From Anoplolepis gracilipes (Eukaryota > Arthropoda > Insecta > Hymenoptera > Formicidae), in the NCBI RefSeq assembly GCF_047496725.1, contig NC_132970.1:15599501-15663500 (forward strand): DNA of 64,000 bases. Reading direction: 5' to 3'. Below, in pieces: positions 61,377-64,000 of the stretch. Each line of letters starts with the position of its first letter. Within the stretch, counting starts at the first letter, position 1. The notes under the pieces are model-generated. The model worked only from the letters and a program-made list of their open reading frames with translations, searched no databases and was not told the origin of the DNA. The position numbers were made by a program, and so were the translations under genes.

Positions 61377-64000
61377 ATGAAAGTCAAGGAATTGCTGAAG
61401 ACTGTGAATGTAGCATGGTCTCCACCAGCTCAACATCCAATTATGCTGGCTGCTGGGACAGCAGCACAACAACTGGATGCGAGTTTCAGTACATCCGCTA
61501 GTTTAGATTTATACTCACTGAATTTACAACAACCGGGATATGAAATGGAACTTCGAGCCAGTGTCCCTAGTGATCACAGGTTAGTACAGTTTATAAAAAA
61601 TTAAATTTGCTTAATTTTTTACTTTGTAAATTATTGTATATATTTATGTATATATTTTTGTTTATATATATATATTTTTTTTTTTACATTGTATATATTT
61701 ATTATCAATCTGTAGGTTTCACAAAATTATTTGGGGATCTTACGGTAATAACCCAGCAGGCATAATTGTCGGAGGTTGCGAAGATGGCACTATAAAAATC
61801 TATTCTGCTGCTAAGTTATTAGCCAGAGAAAGTAATTGTTTGATAAATAGTCCTCATCGACATGCTGGTCCCGTTAGGGCAATGGATTTTAATCCTTTTC
61901 GAGAAGAAAACCAATTGGCTACAGGTGCGACGGAGAGTGAGATCTATATTTGGGATATTAATACAAACACACCGACAACTCTCTCCAGAAGTCAGCAATC
62001 AGAGGATGTTCAACACATTGCTTGGAACAAACAAGGTTCTTCTATTAGATCGTAATAAAAAAATGCATACAGATATTAAAAATAAGTTTATTTCTATACA
62101 AATCTGATCTTGAAAATTAATATTATTTTATTCTTATTTTATTTTACAGTACATTTAAAGGACATTCTTGCTTCCACATTTTCACAATGTTGCGTTATAT
62201 GGAATGTGAAAGAAAAAAAACCAATATTCAAACTGACAGATGCAAACTCTAGGGTAATTTTTTTCATCATATGATATGCGTGTGAAAATATGTTTAAAAA
62301 AATTTTCAAATAACTATTGTATTTTGACAGGTACGCTGGAAAGTTGCCCAGTGGCATCCGGACGTTGGAACACAATTGTGTTTAGCATCTGAGGATGACC
62401 AAACACCTGTTATTGAATTATGGGATGTGAGAGTGCCAACGTCACCTTTAAAAACGCTGCAAGGTCATCAGCGTGGTGTTCTTTCAATTGCATGGAATCC
62501 ACATGATTCGGACCTACTTTTAAGCTGTGCCAAGGATAATAGAATTCTATGTTGGAATCCTAACTCAAATGCACCGGTATTGTACAATACATTTTTTTTA
62601 TGTTTAAAGAAAAACTTAATCAAACTTAAGTATTAATATATTTTTTAATCATAGAATGGTGAGGTGATATGTGAGTTAGCCCAAACAGCCCAATGGAACT
62701 TTGATGTGTCTTGGTGTCCAAGATATCCAGGCTTAATTGTTGGTAGCAGTTTTGATGGTCATGCTGCTGTTTATTCTTTACTGGGTGGACAACAACAAGA
62801 AACATCAAATAAGATAATGGATTCATTCCCAGGAATGGATCCCTTTGCCCAATCAGTACAAACAGGAACAACTGCAGTATTAACAAAAGCTCCTAAATGG
62901 TTAAAGAGACCGTTTGGAGCATCATTTGGTGTGAGTTTTTAATTTTGCTTCACATCCTGTTACATTAAACATAGAAACAACATTTATTTATAAAAAAATA
63001 AGAATTATAGCTATAATAAAAATTAATGATTTTTTTTTAGTTTGGTGGTAAATTGGTAATTTTTGAAAATCAATCTGCTGATCCAAATTTAGCAAACAGA
63101 AAGGGAGATTTAAACAGGAAAGTTATTATATCACAAGTAATTACCCAGCCAAGCCTTATTCAACGTTCCAACAAATTAAAAGTAACACTGGAGACTGAAC
63201 AATATAGCGATTTCTGCAAGGAAAAGATGGAAAAGTCTCCAGATGAGCACACCAAAAAAATCTGGTGTTGCGTGCGTGCTTACTTTGATGCCAATGTAAC
63301 AAAGAGTATATTGGATTTATTGGGCTACAATATCGATACAATGAATAATAAACTGAATCAATTTGTACCTCAGGACGATATGAGCAATATTATAGAAGGT
63401 GTCTCTAATCTTAACAATGTAAGATCTACTGATATTTATATTATATTTTATATATGCTTTCATTATTTTAATATCAAGTTTTATCTCTCTCTTTCTCATT
63501 TGACTTAGGTACTGAATGGAAATGTTATGGTCGGTAGTAGTGCATTTGATACCATTGGACAAGAACAAGGCAAGAAATTAGTATCATCAAACAAATCTGC
63601 AGATAGTACTTACACTATAAATACTTCTGAAGGTAATACTCTGTTACTATAGCCTAAAAAAAAAGTAAAAAGGATTTTTAAATGATTGGCATTGTTTTTT
63701 AGATGAGGATGGTCTTATCACTCAAGCTATCCTCTTAGGAAATATTGAAGCCGCGGTATCTTTATGCTTTACTAGCAAAAGGTACGCCGATGCCATAATT
63801 CTGTCGATGGCTGCTGGTCCGGAATTGCTAGCGCGTACCCAGTATAGATACTTTTCAGAGCATTCCAGTGCATTAAATTCTCTCATCAATTCATTAGTTA
63901 GCGAGAATTGGGCAGAAGTTGTCAAGAATAGTGATATAAAATGCTGGAAGGAAGCATTAGTTGGTATATTTACAAATTCCAGTACGCAGGAACGATCTGC
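61377..64000 (+). CDS. Sec31: Sec31, COPII outer coat protein (5' part)
   Basis: Exons 61377-61579, 61716-62035, 62150-62253, 62331-62576, 62655-62930, 63041-63418, 63509-63632 and 63703 to the window end are joined in phase with GT-AG sites. They give about 649 residues before the sequence is cut. With Sec13, Sec31 forms the outer cage of COPII vesicles leaving the ER and stimulates Sar1 GTP hydrolysis. The N-terminus (MKVKELLKTVNVAWSP, GTAAQQLDASFSTSASL) is diagnostic. WD repeats follow (GCEDGTIKIY, ESEIYIWDI, VIELWDVR, DNRILCWNPNS, SFDGHAAVYSL), then the alpha-solenoid start (GLITQAILLGNIEAAVSLC, RYADAIILSMAAG). The proline-rich and C-terminal parts lie beyond the window. The ATG sits directly after an acceptor, so a 5'UTR exon upstream is likely. 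Confidence 0.95.

Noticed and set aside
61862..62107. Second frame overlapping Sec31 exon 2
   Set aside because: It is a shadow of the real exon frame, which is in phase with its neighbours.

Overview
The window looks like nuclear DNA of an insect. It is very AT-rich, its genes are split by short GT-AG introns, and it carries Penelope-like, mariner-like and foldback elements and tRNA-derived SINEs. Two single-copy genes at the right end read as arthropod orthologues. A hymenopteran, perhaps an ant, is my inference and is not proven by the sequence.

Left and middle (about 0.9-42.2 kb): a cluster of duplicated F-box genes of the FBXO21 type (F-box, SirB1/transglutaminase-like middle, YccV/hemimethylated-DNA-binding C-terminus). 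I count six copies or pieces. F (0.94-1.33 kb, -) is an exon-1 relic. A (4.43-8.60 kb, -) is a pseudogene. E (11.8-12.8 kb, -) is fragments inside a palindrome. B (13.35-19.16 kb, -) is a near-complete pseudogene. C (27.38-32.59 kb, +) has eight exons and an open frame of 586 codons. D (40.15-42.17 kb, -) is divergent, open over six exons, and lacks the YccV exons. A decayed duplicate of D exons 5-6 lies at 37.05-37.53 kb. B and C are head to head, with a dead Penelope-like retroelement and a SINE between them. Many insertions can be placed exactly because one copy holds the empty site of another.

33.0-45.7 kb: a repeat-dense stretch. It holds a 3.1-kb unit with inverted arms of about 480 bp that carries a broken C2H2 zinc-finger gene piece; a retro-insertion with a 13-bp target duplication that splits a tRNA-like SINE head; a solo LTR; two direct duplications around gene D; and a palindromic element.

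47.1-50.8 kb (-): a decayed fatty acid synthase gene. Pieces of the enoyl reductase, ketoreductase, acyl carrier and thioesterase domains appear in the right order, interrupted by a TA-flanked MITE.

50.8-55.5 kb: AT-rich, with no gene seen. 55.54-59.74 kb (-): a complete ten-exon polypeptide GalNAc-transferase (606 aa). 61.38-64.0 kb (+): the first eight exons of Sec31 (COPII coat), cut by the window end. These two genes diverge from a 1.6-kb spacer that contains a GC-rich island at about 60.8-61.06 kb. Both act in the early secretory pathway (ER exit, Golgi O-glycosylation). The F-box cluster is functionally separate.
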